From Anniella stebbinsi (lineage: Eukaryota > Chordata > Lepidosauria > Squamata > Anniellidae), in NCBI GenBank assembly GCA_029215795.1, contig JARDYH010000006.1:28163501-28227500 (forward strand): DNA of 64,000 nucleotides, given 5' to 3'. Position 1 is the stretch's first letter; each line of letters begins with the position of its first letter. Positions 63,559 through 64,000 of this stretch are shown piece by piece. The notes under the pieces were generated by a model. That model was not told the DNA's origin. It was given only the letters and a program-made list of their open reading frames with translations, and ran no database searches. Position numbers and translations under genes: made by a program.

Positions 63559-63931
63559 GGTCTCCAGGTAGGCATAATTTGAATTAGCCCCAGCACTTTT
63601 CAACAAAGCATCGTACACATACAATGTTTGGAAGTAATATCCATAAAAGGAAGTCCTGTGTCATGATGGCTTTTGCACAATCCATGTTGGCTTTGCCACC
63701 ACACTAAACCCATGATTCCCATGGATGTTCAATGGATTGCCAAGACTCAACATGGGATTGCAATTGTTCTTGTGAAGCTTAGAGCCCAAAGCCCACAAGG
63801 ACTCTATGAGGATTCACATATTTCAGAGAGATTTTCATGAGGATTCATGCCCCTTTAGATTTGATTACTGGTTCAGTGGTCAAGGGGAAAATGGGCAATG
63901 GGCAATGGTCAGGGGGGGAAAGTAACAATTT

Positions 63932-64000
63932 CCAGAGGGGTAGCCATGTTTGTCTACCACAACAAAATAAAGAGTTGTGGCATCTTGAAGTCTAACAGGC
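63932..64000 (+). repeat. dispersed repeat fragment cut by the window end
   Basis: 'ggtagccatgtttgtctacc', 'ataaagagttgtggcatctt' and 'gaagtctaacagg' match a widely dispersed sauropsid repeat in wording. Class uncertain. Confidence 0.5.

Larger units (their letters stand above)
58529..64000. other. downstream flank, no gene seen
   Basis: Apart from the repeats listed, no splice-bounded conserved frame or RNA gene was recognised on either strand. In mammals WRNIP1 lies next to MYLK4, but I see none of it here. Confidence 0.5.

Overview
This is vertebrate nuclear DNA, most likely from a squamate reptile, probably a lizard. It holds one recognisable gene, split into GT-AG exons on the + strand: MYLK4, myosin light chain kinase family member 4. 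The squamate assignment is inferred from interspersed repeats I associate with lizard genomes: tRNA-derived SINEs, CR1-like LINE ends, many foldback hAT-like MITEs and GGATC-rich hAT-like elements. No species can be named.

Layout. 1-15.7 kb is intergenic or 5' flank with only repeats. A minus-strand retrocopy-like block (15.74-16.33 kb) abuts the first MYLK4 coding exon (16279-16944). Intron 1 (13.75 kb) holds SINEs, LINE tails, MITEs, a LINE ORF2 C-terminal fragment and a 1,362-bp GC-rich hAT-like element with a perfect 8-bp target duplication. Exons 2-4 (30.7-34.3 kb) encode a charged low-complexity linker. Exons 5-12 (36.8-48.9 kb) encode the whole kinase domain. Intron 12 (5.1 kb) is filled mostly by a 4,051-bp hAT-like palindrome whose centre holds a CpG-rich, promoter-like segment. 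Exon 13 (53966-54013) carries the stop codon. A probable non-coding exon at 57611 continues the 3' UTR and contains a 428-bp palindrome. From 58.5 kb on I see only repeats and unassigned DNA.

The thirteen coding exons join in consistent phase to 2,349 nt (782 aa plus stop). That is about twice the length I recall for the canonical human MYLK4 (about 388 aa) and close to MYLK3. The extra N-terminus has coiled-coil heptads resembling the MYLK3 N-terminus. Key kinase residues are all present (K529, E545, D621, D641), so an active kinase is expected.

The most unusual material is structural: two complete hAT-like elements with exact 8-bp duplications inside MYLK4 introns. One is a near-perfect inverted repeat around apparently foreign CpG-rich DNA. 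The other carries tandem palindromes and splice-donor-like sites on both strands.
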